Assembly: GCA_030159075.1 (NCBI GenBank) | Contig: BROG01000393.1 | Coordinates: forward strand, 62,001-126,000 | Length of the DNA: 64,000 bases | Source of the DNA: Atrina japonica | Taxonomy: Eukaryota > Mollusca > Bivalvia > Pterioida > Pinnidae | Direction: 5' to 3' | Shown here: positions 1 through 13,304 of the stretch, in pieces | Position numbering within the stretch: the stretch's first letter is position 1 | Layout: each line of letters begins with the position of its first letter | The notes under the pieces: generated by a model | Seen by the model: the letters and a program-made list of their open reading frames with translations, nothing else | Databases searched by the model: none | What the model was told of the DNA's origin: nothing | Translations under genes and position numbers: made by a program

Positions 1-386
1 ACAAATGAAACCAACAAATGTACAAATAAGGTTGGTAGGCGTACAATGTTTTAATGTGACACTTCGTCTTCTCATAATGTACACCTCCACCTGATGTGGG
101 GAGCCTAGATAAAAAAAAATTAGATATGGCAGGAAAAAATAATAATAATAAACGGGAATAACTCTAATTATAAGGGTGGTAGGGATGCAATTTTGTATGT
201 GGCATTCTATTTTTTTTAAAATGTATACCTGTTCTAAGTATGGAGAGTGTAGGTGACGGAGAGTGTAAGTTAGACAGGTCCTGGACAAAATAAACAATGC
301 AGAGTTGTGGAAAGCCTATTCAAGTAAATGAGGAAGCTGTGGTCCCGATAACACAAAGAAGACGTTGGTATTTGTTTAAAACCATT

Positions 387-530
387 TAGGGCATGACAGC
401 ATGACTTTCAAGAATAATTAAGTCAAAAATATTTATTCAACTTTTACCAATCTTGAAATCTGATTGGTTAAGCAGGTTAAGTTGGAACTATTCTCAGACT
501 TCAGAAATTGTACTCTGCCACGCCCTGGAA
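387..530. repeat. MITE-like dispersed repeat, family M1, copy 1
   Basis: The stretch shares a core with a second copy at 32026-32274: both carry 'cctgaaatctgattggctaa' or a close variant, followed by 'ttgagaa' and 'ctcagact' type motifs. It ends in 'gccctgg', like the end of the longer copy. No coding capacity is seen. This copy is shorter and lacks a clear left terminal repeat. Confidence 0.5.
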
Positions 531-1838
531 TATTTTGGATACTTACTTTTCCATTGACCGAAACCTATTTAGTTTTTTTACTTCAATGATTTAATTTCTT
601 TACGTTGATCATTGTTTAAAGCATCTTATACTATTGATAGTATGAACTTACCTTTACAGAGCGAATTGGTCTGTTTTCTACAGAACGACCTATCTCCGTT
701 AATGTTACAAGGTTACTGGTACTGGAAATGTTGTTCAACCAAGACTCAATCTAAAATGATAGAACCAAAATGTATTCTTTTAATAATCATTTTGATATAT
801 TTCGTATCTTCATTTTTGAGTTTGTGCGCGAGTGTGTTGTGTAATATTCCAGTTATAGTTAGCGTACTGCTACCGATGGTCTAGTGAGTGTTCGACTGGC
901 AAAATAAAGATCCCAAGTGTTCAGTCTGCGAGCCAAAGATCCCAGGTTCGAATTTTATTACCGAAGACTCGTACTTTGATAAGAGTGATAAGTTAACGAA
1001 ACATCAGTGTATTGATATCATTAAACAGAAACGGTCAAAAATGTGGCACTTCACACATGGCAGTAAACGTCTCCATATTAAAGAAAATGTATTGACTATA
1101 TAAAGAAACACTGAAAATAGCAAACCAGCATACTGTCCAGTCTAATTTATTAATTTTCACATTATTTCCGAAGTATATGAAAGTACATGAAAGTGTCATT
1201 TAGCTATCGCCTATTACCTCCTCGAGAGTGTAGTAGGTGGTCCAAAACAAAGCATTTGACCTTGAACTTCTTGATCTTCTTTCATTTTCTAATTCGCTGT
1301 AAAATAATATATGCAGTTTTTCATTTTTTCCAGTGATATCAAAACCTGTGGTGAAAATTTTCATTTTTATTAAAAGATTAGTTCTACATAAAATAAGCGA
1401 CTGAAATTTAAGATATTACGTCATAGATTGTAGTATGTGATTTTATCAGTTGACCTCAAGCGTCAGGCGAGCATCCTGCTGTCCTCTGGAGAACCGGAAA
1501 TTAGATTGAAATCTAACATGACACGAATGTATTGTATGAGGTGCTAACCAAGGATTGTTACTTTGTTGCCGATCCGTCATCCAACTTGACCATAAGCGGG
1601 AAGTAATTTAACATAAGATACTATAGGAAATACGTATATACAAAATTATTCTTCCAGAGAACCGCTGAATGGATCATAAGCAGACATGCCATAAATGTTC
1701 CTGACAAGGTGCTGACCAACTGATGTTAACTTGGCGTCCAAAGATCGCTGCTAAAGGAGGACTTAGTTTAACTATGAACCTTATTGTAAATAAATAGCAT
1801 AAGACAGTGATGAACATACGATTGATAACAAAATATTG
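531..1838. other. No gene recognised
   Basis: AT-rich DNA with only short open frames. The frame at 612-884 encodes one hydrophobic stretch (about residues 54-88) but shows no family motif or splice context. A 'ccaggttcgaattt' at about 942-955 resembles a tRNA B box, so a worn tRNA-derived repeat is possible. Nothing else can be supported. Confidence 0.4.
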
Positions 1839-2395
1839 TACTAACATCTCAAATCCATATTTTATTATCATACTAACATCTCAAATCCATATTGTACTAT
1901 CATACTAACATCTCAAATGCATATTGTACTATCATACTAACATCTCAAATCCATATTGTATTATCATACTAACATCTCAAATCCATATTGTATTATCATA
2001 CTAACATCTCAAATTCATATTGTATTATCATACTTACGTCTCAATATCCGTTATATTATCACTCTTACGTCTCAAAGTCCCGTTATATTATCATTCTTAC
2101 GTCTCAAAGTCATATTGCTTTATCATACTTATGTCTCAAAGTCCCGTTATATTATCATACTTACGTCTCAAAGTAATGTTGCTTTATGATACTTACGTCT
2201 CATAGTTCCAATGTATTATCATACTTACGTCTCAAAGTCATGTTTTATTACCATACTTTGGTCTCATATAGTCACGTTTCAAAGTCACGTTGTATTATAC
2301 GTACGTTTCAAAGCCACGTTGTATTATCATACTTATGTCTCAAAGTCATGTTTTATCATACTTACGTCTCAAAGTCATGATTTATAATCTTGTAT
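1839..2395. repeat. 32-34 bp minisatellite
   Basis: About 16-17 tandem units of the form 'atcatacttacgtctcaaag' plus a variable 'tccatattgtatt' part. Left-hand units read 'actaacatctcaaatcc' and right-hand units 'acttacgtctcaaagtc', so the array has two sub-types that change along its length. The short open frames across it are low-complexity artefacts. Confidence 0.93.
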
Positions 2396-4477
2396 TGTAA
2401 GTTCGCATGTGACAGGGATTTTTTGACTCGATTAATCATTTTCGGGGCAACCAGGAAATCAGTATTCATGTTTAAGGCAGGACGTCCAAAGAAATCCAAC
2501 TACAAAAGAAATTTATTGTTGAAAGTCTTATAATAACTTTATCATACGTGTATGATGGGATTTGTGTTAAATATTACCAAAATTGTTATGTTTTCGTTGT
2601 AATGATATTTTAATGTAAACGATGAATGGACCAAACACGAGAAAAGAAGAATTTGGTAACAGACTTCAAATGAATAATGTTGACGTAAACGTAGACTCAT
2701 GACGTATTATTCTAATGACATTATTACTCTGTATTTTCTGTATAAACACCAAAGGTCAATTTCACAAGTCAAATTTGAAAAAAAAATGAAAATATGAAAC
2801 TTTAACCAACATATATGCATAGACATAATAACGAGAACGTGAGACTTACACCTAGAGCGGGGTCTATCTGAAGTCCATTGAGAAATTCCATATGTTTCCG
2901 GGTTGTACTTTTTACAGAAAACAGTTTATATCTACAATAAGATACAGCATACGACAATGAAGTAATAATCAGTTGTTATCAAAATGAACTGCTACTATAA
3001 AATCATTGTAAGAAAAAGACATGTTCATCATTTCAAAACTGCAAACCGCTGTTCCAGAAATTGTACGTACACGAACGGTTGTGCTGGACATTTGAATTCC
3101 ATTAATTAAAATGAAAAATAAAGAAGAAATGTCGGATAACATAAGAATTAAGAAAATATAAGCATTGACCGCTTTCAGTTCATGGATTTATGAATGCAAA
3201 ATGGACAAAGCAAACTCACCATGAAGCGCTAACATGGAATTTTTCTCCGTCCAGTTGACATTCATAAGTCCATGAATGCCAACTGAAAGCAATCCATTGC
3301 TTAGATAAAGATCAACACTGTATACCGCTCAATCAAATAACACAATGTCCAAATAAAGCGTGATCATGTGCCACATCAGAAGTTCAAGGTCATCTACTTG
3401 ATCCCCGATACTTTATTTCCGCTTCTTGTAAAACTTGAAATTCCCTATGCTTTCTTTTTATTTAAAGTCATTTCTGGGAGGTTTTTTATTTTTATCTATA
3501 GAAATCCTTTCCTAAAGGAGGGAAATGAATCGATGTATTTATGGAGTTATTAGAGGAATTCCGTTCTTAAGTTTACTATGGTAAACGAACATGCAAATTT
3601 CTAGTTGTTGGAGAGTGCCGACAAGTGTCCCGCGATCGAGAAGCAATATCACTGTATGGTAACGCTACATACGTGAAGGCTTATATACTTATAACATATT
3701 TATCTTCATTTCTATATACGATCTATTTATTCTACAAGTATTTCCACAAATATCATCTTGCAGTTGGACAAAATAAAAATAGGAGAAATGGTTCATTAAT
3801 CGATGAGATATATTCTTGTTTATGCCCAGGTAGAATTCATTGACATTATTTACCCACTAGATATTATTAATGCTCCTAGATAAAACAAGATTTAATCTGC
3901 CGTTCACTGGGACAGTTTTCGCAGTATACTACTCTAAAATCTAACTTGCGTTATGCTTTGCTTCCCCTCATCAAGCTATTTTCACGACATCCAAACATTT
4001 CACTTCCGTCACGGTTACCACACGGTGAATATGGCAACCAAACCAAAACCGCCGTCTGAGAAAAACCTGAACTGACACTAACATCGTGCAGGAAACAATA
4101 TTACACAAAGGAGCACAAGATGATGACACCTGGGATAGAACACAGGAGATAGAGAACGTTAAAGTCTGAGCTGAATTTGAAATCGGACGAGAAATTGGCA
4201 ATTACCGTACTCAATCAGACGTTGCTGTCGGAACGTGCCAAGAAGAGTTTGTTTTTTTATTTTCAAGGAGCCTCGTTTTCGATTTCGCGTCACTATCTTA
4301 TTAGTGTAAGTGTTTAAAAATAGATCAATGTGCTGGGTGTTTCCCCACGGTGAATTAACTAATTAGTTCGAATAGAACTTTATACGTAAGACAAAGGTAA
4401 ATGCAAATATGCAATGATTGAGCACTGAAAAGTTAATGTTTGAACATTACTCCCCGGAATGTGACTTTAAAATACAA
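2396..4477. other. Intergenic or intronic DNA without recognised gene
   Basis: Unique-looking AT-rich sequence. A short inverted similarity is visible: 'gaccgctttcagttcatgga' (about 3168-3187) and 'catgaatgccaactgaaagc' (about 3271-3290) suggest a worn hairpin element of about 125 bp. No convincing exon with splice sites was found on either strand. Confidence 0.35.
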
Positions 4478-5085
4478 GAGGCCCAATGGGCCTTAACGGT
4501 CAATTGACAAAAATTTCCTGTCAAGTTTGTTTAAAATTAGTCCACTGGTTCTTGAGAAGAAGTCAAAATTGTCGAAGACTTTACAAAAAAAAACTTCTAT
4601 TTTACGTTTACTTGGGTGCCTGTGACCTTGATCTTTAACCCCATGACCTTGAAATTTTGTCAAAATGATCCTTAGATGATTCCTAACAACTTTCTCATAT
4701 ATCTTTGTACACCGCAAAAAGTCAATCAGTTTTGAGTTATTCAACAATTTGTAATACAATTGTACCCTGCGTTACTGAAGCGCTCCCTAGTGGCTCGTTT
4801 ATAAACAGATTTCATTTAGATGTTGACTTTACAATTATGCATACAAAATTTGAAAGTCATCTGATCATTGGTTCATGAGAAGATGTTTAGGATGTTCCAA
4901 GTTTTGAACCTTTTTGGTCCCTTTTGGGTCCCAGTGGGTCACAGCCCATTTTCATTCGCAAACTATATGCGGCTTTAAATTGGAATGCTATATGCCAATT
5001 TTGGTTAATATTGGCCCAGTGTATCTTGAGAAAAAGTCGAAAATGTGTAAATGTTAACGACCGACGATGCACAACAGACGATCGC
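4478..5085 (+). repeat. Dispersed repeat family R1, copy 1
   Basis: It begins with the partly palindromic 'gaggcccaatgggcc' and contains 'ccactggttcttgagaagaa', 'gggtgcctgtgaccttgat', 'gtcaatcagttttgagtta' and 'ttcattcgcaaactatatgc'. The same order of landmarks recurs at 13305-13790. It has no protein motif. It is an old non-autonomous interspersed repeat of unknown class. Confidence 0.75.
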
Positions 5086-5560
5086 AATACATGACAGCTG
5101 ATAACTATTTCCCATTTCCGTAAATATATTATCAATCCTACCTTTTATCTCAACATAAAGACTTCTGTCACAGTTGTGGGAATTTATGTATTGTTTACCG
5201 CGACATTTTCGATACCGTGTAACTTTCGCCATTTTCGCTTTCAGATAAGACAGCGAATTTCAAATAAAAGCGAAATATTCAAAGTAAATAGTTGAAATAC
5301 GTACATACATGTCCTTCATGAGACCGTGATTTGGAGCGAAATTAAGACGTGGTGAATAATATTCTGTCGTAGACGGACGAAAATAACCAATGGCGAAACA
5401 TTCCAGGTATACAGTATGTCATAAATCAATTCTGAGTCACACCACATCTTGTCGATGTCTCCGACAAAAACATTTTTTCGACCAATGATTTTCATCCACC
5501 GTTGATCTTTTCTTATTGTTTATAAAATCAACTTCTAGTGGATGTTTTTCATTTTAAAAA

Positions 5561-5795
5561 GTGTTTTACGCCACATTCAACAATTTTTCAGTTAAATGAT
5601 TGGAACAGTTTTTAATGGCGGAGGGAAAACCCATGTTACATTGTATCCGAGAAGAGACCACCAGCTTTCCTCAAGTAACCTTGGCAAACTTTCTCGCAGA
5701 TATCAGTTCGGTTCCAGCGGGGCTCGAACCTGCTCTGACCAGAAGTAAGAAACTTCATGGTTTAAAGCGTGGTGCCCTAACCACAAGGCCACGTG
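5561..5795 (-). repeat. tRNA-headed SINE family B, reverse copy
   Basis: Read on the minus strand, the tRNA-like head lies at the right: 'tggttagggcaccacgcttt' (A-box region), then a B box equal to the complement of 'tcgaacctgctc' near 5725. The body runs leftward through the landmarks 'ccttggcaaactttctc' and 'gtgttttacgccacattcaa'. The same body occurs at several other places in the window. It faces another family B head at 5815. Confidence 0.85.
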
Positions 5796-5814
5796 ATGAT
5801 AAACACACGTGGTA

Positions 5815-5935
5815 CAGGGGCTGTGGCTAAGTGGTTAGAGCATCGCGAGTCGAACCATGGTTTTCTTCACCTATGGTTCAGCGCGGGATTGAGCCCCACT
5901 AGAACCACAACTGATATTGTAAAAAAGAAGTTTGG
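5815..5935 (+). repeat. tRNA-headed SINE family B, forward copy, truncated
   Basis: The head 'ctgtggctaagtggttagag' followed by 'catcgcg' is the tRNA-like A-box end of family B. A worn B box is seen at 'gcgggattgagccc'. The body is cut short soon after. It lies only about 20 bp from the reverse copy, giving a head-to-head SINE pair. Confidence 0.75.
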
Positions 5936-6950
5936 CCGTTTACTTGTGTAAATTGTAACCGAATTAACAAGTGGTAAACGTATTGAAAAATCAAAGGACT
6001 GAAAGTCCTGAAAGGCAGGTCCTTTGTCAATTCTGAATTTGTGAATTTATAAAAGAATATATATCTGTAAGTACATGCAGTAACTGTTTAACCTGGGAAT
6101 ATACATCCTTGATCTACTAAAATCAGAAAATTAGTATAGGCTGTCGTATACCATGGTACATCTTTAAACCAAAACATTTATTTGAAATATAAGAAATTAG
6201 TGGGTGCTTATTTTTTATCATTTGTACATTTTATGATATGTTTACATTGTCATTACAAAACAGCAGACATACAGAGTCCTTCTTAGATTTACTTGTACAG
6301 TTATGGGACATAATTTATATATTTGTCACTTATGTTATTTTCTTCTTTGTTTTATATACAACCAATAATTTTTAAATGCTGGTAAAATCCAGAATTTTGC
6401 AAATTTGTACAAATTTATGGTAGATCTAGGACAATTTCATATTTCTAAAATATATATGCATTTTTAAATTATCATGTTTATTTCAATATGTCAAAATTTA
6501 CCTGAAGTAATTTTATCCTCCACAGAATCATTATTTTCTCAAAAGAAACCAAAAATATATCTTAATTTCAAATATATTAAAATATTTAATTCAATTTCCT
6601 TCATGTAAACTTAAAATATTTGAGATATTGCTTAAATCAGTGGATTCTGTGTGCATTTATGTCCCATGGTTGTAGATCTATTAAGCTTTTTATTAGCTTT
6701 AAAAATGTTGCATTATTCAGTTCCCTTTACTCCCCATTTTTTTAACAGAAAAACGTTCGTTCAACAAACTTAAGATTACATTGTTATTTGGTATGTAATA
6801 ATAATACGATTTCTTAAAACAGTGCACTTGTATAGAATATCAATGTATCTTGACTAAACCTGAAGTTTTATGAAACTTGCGATCTTTAGTGTACATAATA
6901 TATTTTGAAATGGGGATGACTAAACTAATTTTTGGTGTAAATCTTTATCA
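5936..6950. other. AT-rich non-coding DNA
   Basis: Very AT-rich sequence with short poly(A) and poly(T) runs. No open frame with a recognisable motif, no splice pair and no repeat shared elsewhere was noticed. Confidence 0.4.
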
Positions 6951-6953
6951 AAG

Positions 6954-6954
<1 letters not shown>

Positions 6955-7037
<83 letters not shown>
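6955..7037. repeat. Compound (CA)n(TA)n microsatellite
   Basis: About 24 CA units run directly into about 17 TA units. It lies some 60 bp beyond the donor of the minus-strand signal-peptide exon, inside that exon's intron. Confidence 0.97.
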
Positions 7038-7039
<2 letters not shown>

Positions 7040-7097
7040 CTGCTAGATCCAAATATTGAAAATGGTTATAATACATCTAGATGTACAAATAACTTAC

Positions 7098-7171
7098 CCA
7101 CGGTAGGATTTTCTGCCCTCTGTTGCTCCTATCGCTAACGCAAGCGTACAGACAACTAAGATCAAATTCAT
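7098..7171 (-). CDS. Signal-peptide first exon, probably of an M14 procarboxypeptidase, inverted relative to the other exons
   Basis: On the minus strand an ATG (7171-7169) opens a 24-codon secretory leader: a short N-region, the hydrophobic core LILVVCTLALAIGA, then TEGRKSYR. The exon ends in 'GG' just before a strong donor, gtaagt, leaving two bases of a codon. Exon 2 of the carboxypeptidase starts with a single 't' followed by HRLIRVRP. Joining the two would complete a Gly codon and give SYRG-HRLIRV, the usual start of a procarboxypeptidase propeptide. A TATA box and about 32 bases of possible leader lie upstream. The exon is on the opposite strand and about 21 kb from exon 2, so it is either an inverted piece of this gene (biological or an assembly error) or exon 1 of a paralogue running off the left edge. 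No further carboxypeptidase exons were seen on the minus strand to its left. Confidence 0.72.
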
Positions 7172-7228
7172 CGTGTCCGCCGTTCGACAGCAAATCCGGA
7201 TCTTTGTGGCTTAATGTCGACACTTCTA

Positions 7229-7236
7229 CTTATATA
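7229..7236 (-). promoter_or_regulatory. TATA box of the signal-peptide exon
   Basis: The minus strand reads TATATAAG here, about 60 bases before the ATG. A transcription start about 30 bases downstream, near 7203, would give a leader of about 30 bases. The site is seen in the sequence; its use is inferred. Confidence 0.6.
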
Positions 7237-7941
7237 GCAAAACCGTTCAGATCGTGAAGTAGGCTATAAAATTGGAAAAAAATAAAATGATGATTACGAA
7301 TAAAATTTATTTCAATATTGAAGAACATGAGAACATACGCTTTGGGAGTCGTAAATATAGATATCGTGATAAACATTTCATAGGGCAATGGGAACATGAC
7401 ACCTTTTTTTTTGTAGATTGTACTAATATTTTGAGAAAACATTGTAAAATTCTTGTGCAGTAAAAATAAAATGTTTCTAATGTTAAAATTGTAATATAGT
7501 GATCCGTATTAGTTGATTTCAGAATGGCCGGTTTATCAGGTCGTGGTTTCTCATATCAACTAAGGATCAGTAGGAGATGCGTTGACTTCAAAACTGGATC
7601 CAAATGGAACGAGTTAAACATTAAACATTTTATCAATTTGCTATATTCAGACAAACAAAATTAGGTCAATGAATTGCTGTGTGTTTATATGATACCTATT
7701 CTCATATGTATTCTCTGTATAGAAAATGTGGCCGCTTTTCACCAACAATTAGGTAAGTTCCGCATAAGCCAAGCCCGTTCGTTCCTCCTCGTACTGATCG
7801 ACTAGGCCAGTATTTTACAGTAAAAGACTGACGTTTGTCAACATTGACCGATTACCCTATATTGGACACGATTTTTTATGACATAGCATCGGCCGATTTT
7901 TAGAACATTACGGTAATGTGTTTACTTACAACACAAAGTAA

Positions 7942-8086
7942 CGGGCTTCGAGTGGTTAGAGCATCGCGCTTTGAAACATGAAGTCTCTCCCTAATAGTCA
8001 TCGCAGGTTCCAGTCCCGCTGGAACCCAAGCTAATTTTTTGTGAGAAAGTTTACACAACTGTGGCCATTAAAAACTGGCCACCCAC
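7942..8086 (+). repeat. tRNA-headed SINE family B, forward copy
   Basis: The head reads 'cgagtggttagagcatcgcg', followed by a B box 'ggttccagtcc' and the body 'gtgagaaagtttacac' ending 'aaaaactggccaccc'. Same family as the copies at 5561, 11134, 18613, 53072 and 54249. The tRNA-like head is not a foldable tRNA gene. Confidence 0.85.
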
Positions 8087-8727
8087 GTTAACGTTTCCTA
8101 GAACGGTCGATAATAAATCTCGATAAGAAGGGCCAGTGATTTTCCGCGATCATGTAATCGGCAATCTGAAACGGAATTTGCGTTTTGAAAAATCTTTAAA
8201 AAATCGGCTTCTGTAAGAAAGTGACACCAAAATATCAATGAAACTTTGTCGTAATAAGATATGCAAACCTTTTGTAATCGTTTAATACATCGAAAATCTT
8301 GAAAATTAATATTTGGTACCTCTGCCACTATTGTTTACATCTGTACAAAATCATGGCGTTCTGTTTTAGTAGTGTGTTATGTCCATGTGTTATAAACTTC
8401 ATTTCTTTGTTTATTTACAATATTTCATCACATAATTTTACATCAATTACTATTTTATTCCGCGGATCTATTAGCCTACATTTACACATCGAAAGATAAG
8501 GGCAATCATTTCCATTACCGTAACATCAGTGCTGACTGACATCTTGATTCTTCTTAAACAAAAATAGCTTTAATTTGATATATTATTAGGTTTTCATAAT
8601 GTTTAACTCAATTTCTGAATAGATATTATATAGATGTCCAATTTCTATAATTTATAGTAAAATTTCACAACATACAACCTATGGTGGCTGATTCGGGACA
8701 TCGCAATCTCGCTTCCTTTAATACAAC
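8087..8727. other. No gene recognised
   Basis: AT-rich sequence with overlapping short open frames on both strands and no recognised motif or splice pattern. Confidence 0.35.
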
Positions 8728-8901
8728 GCGATATCACGACATTATGATACGATTCCACAATACCAAATAACGACACAACGATACGAAATGACGATACTAC
8801 GATATGATATCACGATATTATGATACGAAATGACAATATTACGATACGAATTCACGATATTACGATATTACAATACGAAATGACGATATTACGATATCAT
8901 C
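8728..8901. repeat. Degenerate short tandem repeat
   Basis: Irregular repeats of 'cgatattacgatacgaaatga' with units of about 14-28 bases. The same phrase is part of the 92-bp unit at 9191-9525, so the two arrays share ancestry. Confidence 0.8.
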
Positions 8902-9190
8902 ACTACCATGTCTAAGCATGCGTCGCTTCAAAACGAGGTTCATCCGCCATTTTCAAGGTTAGGATTAGAAGACACAACCTAGGGGTAGGTGACTTGCATA
9001 ACATATAATAGAAAAAAAAACACGAACGCATTAAAATATTTTTTTTTGTGAATTATGTCTAATTTACGGAAAAATTTAACGGAGAAGTTAACAGAACCGT
9101 AATCAAACGGTCGCTTTGTAAATAAAATCCCGGGTCAAAGTTTGTGACACTTCACCTACACCTGGATATAAGTAAAATATTATCAGGGGG

Positions 9191-9525
9191 ATCTAAAGCA
9201 ACAATTAAAGACACTGACTACCCGGCAGGCGACAAGAGAGAGATGACGATATAACAATACGAAATGACGATATTAAAAAACAATCTAAAGCAACAATTAA
9301 AGACACTGACTACCCGGCAGGCGACAAGAGAGAGATGACGATATAACGATACGAAATGACGATATTAAAAAACAATCTAAAGCAACAATTAAAGACACTG
9401 ACTACCCGGCAGGCGACAAGAGAGAGATGACAATATAACGATACGAAATGACGATATTAAAAAACAATCTAAAGCAACAATTAAAGACACTGACGACCTG
9501 ACAGGCGACAAGAGGGAGATGATTT
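9191..9525. repeat. 92-bp tandem repeat, about 3.6 copies
   Basis: Units start 'atctaaagcaacaattaaag' at 9191, 9283, 9375 and 9467, an exact 92-base period with very few differences. Each unit ends with 'cgatacgaaatgacgatatt', a phrase shared with the degenerate array at 8728-8901. The near identity points to recent expansion. Confidence 0.95.
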
Positions 9526-11049
<1,524 letters not shown>

Positions 11050-11133
11050 AATTTTGAGTCGTCCAGGTTCTTTCCAATAGCATGTTCAAATATAATTAAT
11101 AAAAACCGATGGCTGAATTTTTGATTTTTGAAT

Positions 11134-11327
11134 GGTGATTTACGCCGCACTCAACTATTGTTCAGTTAAATGGCGGCCATTTTTTAACAGTGGAGGAAAG
11201 AACCTGGTTATAATATAACATGGAAGAGACCACCGGCCTTCTGCAAGTAAAATGGCAAACTTTCTCACAAATATCGGCTTAGGTTCCAGCGGGACTCGAA
11301 CCTGCGCTGACAAGAAGTGAGAGACTA
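11134..11327 (-). repeat. tRNA-headed SINE family B, reverse copy
   Basis: The body starts 'ggtgatttacgccgcactc' and includes 'atggcaaactttctcac' and 'ttccagcgggactcgaacct', the complement of the B box. The tRNA head proper is truncated after 'gaagtgagagact'. Confidence 0.85.
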
Positions 11328-11433
11328 AGGCTTGCTCACACTTCACTGATATCACATGCCCCTGGGGTGGGGTGGGGTCAAAATGAAGGACACTGCAATA
11401 TTTTGTCAGCATAGAAATTTGTTGGGACCGGGA

Positions 11434-11464
<31 letters not shown>

Positions 11465-12520
11465 AAAGTTAGTTAACATTACGAAACGAAATGATTCCGC
11501 TTTATTGAATATAAAATGGGATAAGGAGCATATAAATTTCATAATCTAGGTATCATATAGACCTAGCAAAAATGGTGATGGATTTTACAATGTTATATAA
11601 AATAAGATATGTAGTCCGTTTGCTCTCCATAGGAAGTCTTAAATTACACTTTAATCATCAAATTTGAATTTTACAGCAATTTTTAAAATGTTACCATACA
11701 TAACTGAATTGTGAATATGCAAATTTTTAGTGAATTTTTAAAAGTTTGTGCAGGCAAATGCAGTGTTAATAAATCTTTCTGATTTACGCATAAGTACATA
11801 TAGGTCGTATGCAAATCAGACACTCTTGGATATATGACAGTAGACTGGCATGCGATTACATCATAATTAATTTTTTTACTAACTGAAAAAACCCAAACAG
11901 AATTATAAAGTCTGCATCATTTTAATACAATCACAACACTATGTTACTTGATTGTTTTATCTAATTAGTACTTGTATTTTACCAAATAAATAATTCCCTG
12001 AAAATATCTTTTATTTGAAGACAGTGTTCTACTCTCATTCCTAGGGTCAAGTTTCTGATTCCCAGTACCAGGTTATATCTAATATTGAAAAGTAAAATAC
12101 ATGCCTAATGGGTCTTTCAGATGAAAGTTAATCGAGGTCTTTTGTCAGGGCAGGCATGGCACGTTAAAAAAACCGGATATAAATGGCACAATTTCTCTTT
12201 CCGACGTATTCGAACGTATTTCTAAAAGTTTCATGTGCTTCTCTACCGTGACACGAAACCTCAGTTTTCACCAAATCTAATTTTAGCGAAATCATTTCTG
12301 ATAAAACTCATGGTTAATGAAATAACGTTCTATGTCAAATAAAAATATTAAATCCCACGGTAACGTACTTTGTATTTTGCCAATTAATAATTAAAAGTGT
12401 TTAGGAATGTTTACGCTTGTGGTGATTTTAAGCTGGAAATCGAAGGAAAGAATTTTAGAAGACCTGTGTCATGTAGAAAAGTGACCCACATAGAAAAACT
12501 ACCCGGGGTCATTATTCTAC
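11328..12520. other. No gene recognised
   Basis: AT-rich DNA. From about 12474 a phrase of the type 'gtagaaaagtgaccc' appears. It recurs at 12779-12860 and 13860-14000, marking another worn dispersed repeat interrupted by the SINE below. Confidence 0.4.
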
Positions 12521-12530
12521 GTAGAAATCA

Positions 12531-12778
12531 AAGCCGGCCTGGCTCAGTCGGTAGCGCGCTCGATTCTTGGTCGTGAATTCAGGTTGGTTTCCTGTCCTTC
12601 GGATGAGATAGTAAAAATTGAGGTCCCGTGTCACAGTAGGAACCCTCACTGCTCAATGGCCGTAAGTGCCGAGCTTAGGCCAAAATTTGAAGCCCTTCAC
12701 CGGCATTTGGTGACGTCTTCATTTTGAGTGAAAGATTCTTGAGTGGGACGTTAAACAACTATAAACAAACAAACAAAC
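12531..12778 (+). repeat. tRNA-headed SINE family A, full copy with target-site duplication
   Basis: The head 'gccggcctggctcagtcggt' carries an A box. The body holds 'cctgtccttcggatgaga', 'tgctcaatggccgtaagtgc' and 'ttcaccggcatttggtgacg'. It ends in an (AAAC)n tail. A perfect 10-base target duplication, gtagaaatca, lies at 12521-12530 and 12779-12788, so both ends and the insertion itself are clear. Confidence 0.95.
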
Positions 12779-12944
12779 GTAGAAATCATACCTGGACAGT
12801 TGTAGAAAATTGACCCATACCTGTAGAAAAATGACACGGGTTCCGGGTCAATTTTCTACGGATTTAGAGAAGTGCACTACAAAGAGACTATGAATTATGA
12901 GGCTTCGACACGCAGATACCACTTGGAATTTCAAGTTAATGAAA

Positions 12945-13090
12945 TCACGTAATGGCTCAGTGATTGAGAACCTTGACTGATAATCACAACATCTCATCTT
13001 CTAGATGTGGGTTCGAATCCTGCTCGGGGCATTTCAAATTGTCATAAGATTTTTCTCCGTCTAATGTAAGAAAGTTACTAGGAAGTTATT
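12945..13090 (+). repeat. Possible tRNA-derived repeat, another family
   Basis: 'aatggctcagtgattgagaa' and 'gtgggttcgaatcctgctc' have the spacing and look of tRNA A and B boxes. The body does not match families A or B. Only one copy is visible in the window, so the call is tentative. Confidence 0.45.
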
Positions 13091-13304
13091 GCATATCACT
13101 GTTTGTCTCAGACTACTCTGGTTGACTCTACCACTGAAACTAGCATGCCCATATATGACCTGTACCAACATTCACTGATTTTGTATTCATTCGGAAATTG
13201 TAGATTTTTACTTAACAATCATACATACACGATTTGTAAGACATGTGAACATTTGTCGATAAAAACATGTACCAAGTTTTTTTTTTTTTATATGCGGTGG
13301 GGTG

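Noticed and set aside
1839..2395. Possible CRISPR-like array (regular repeats of about 32 bases)
   Set aside because: Units are directly contiguous with no unique spacers, they drift in sequence, and the DNA is clearly animal. The same reasoning rejects the other short-period arrays.
6877..7059. Open frame with Thr-His and Ile-Tyr runs
   Set aside because: It is translated from the (CA)n(TA)n microsatellite. Similar frames at 15495-15819 and 44664-44941 have the same cause.
12531..12600. tRNA gene at the head of the SINE
   Set aside because: A and B boxes are present, but the sequence continues into a shared SINE body with an AAAC tail and target duplications, and the arms do not close into a proper cloverleaf. 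The same applies to heads at 5815, 7942, 36511, 45515 and 54500.
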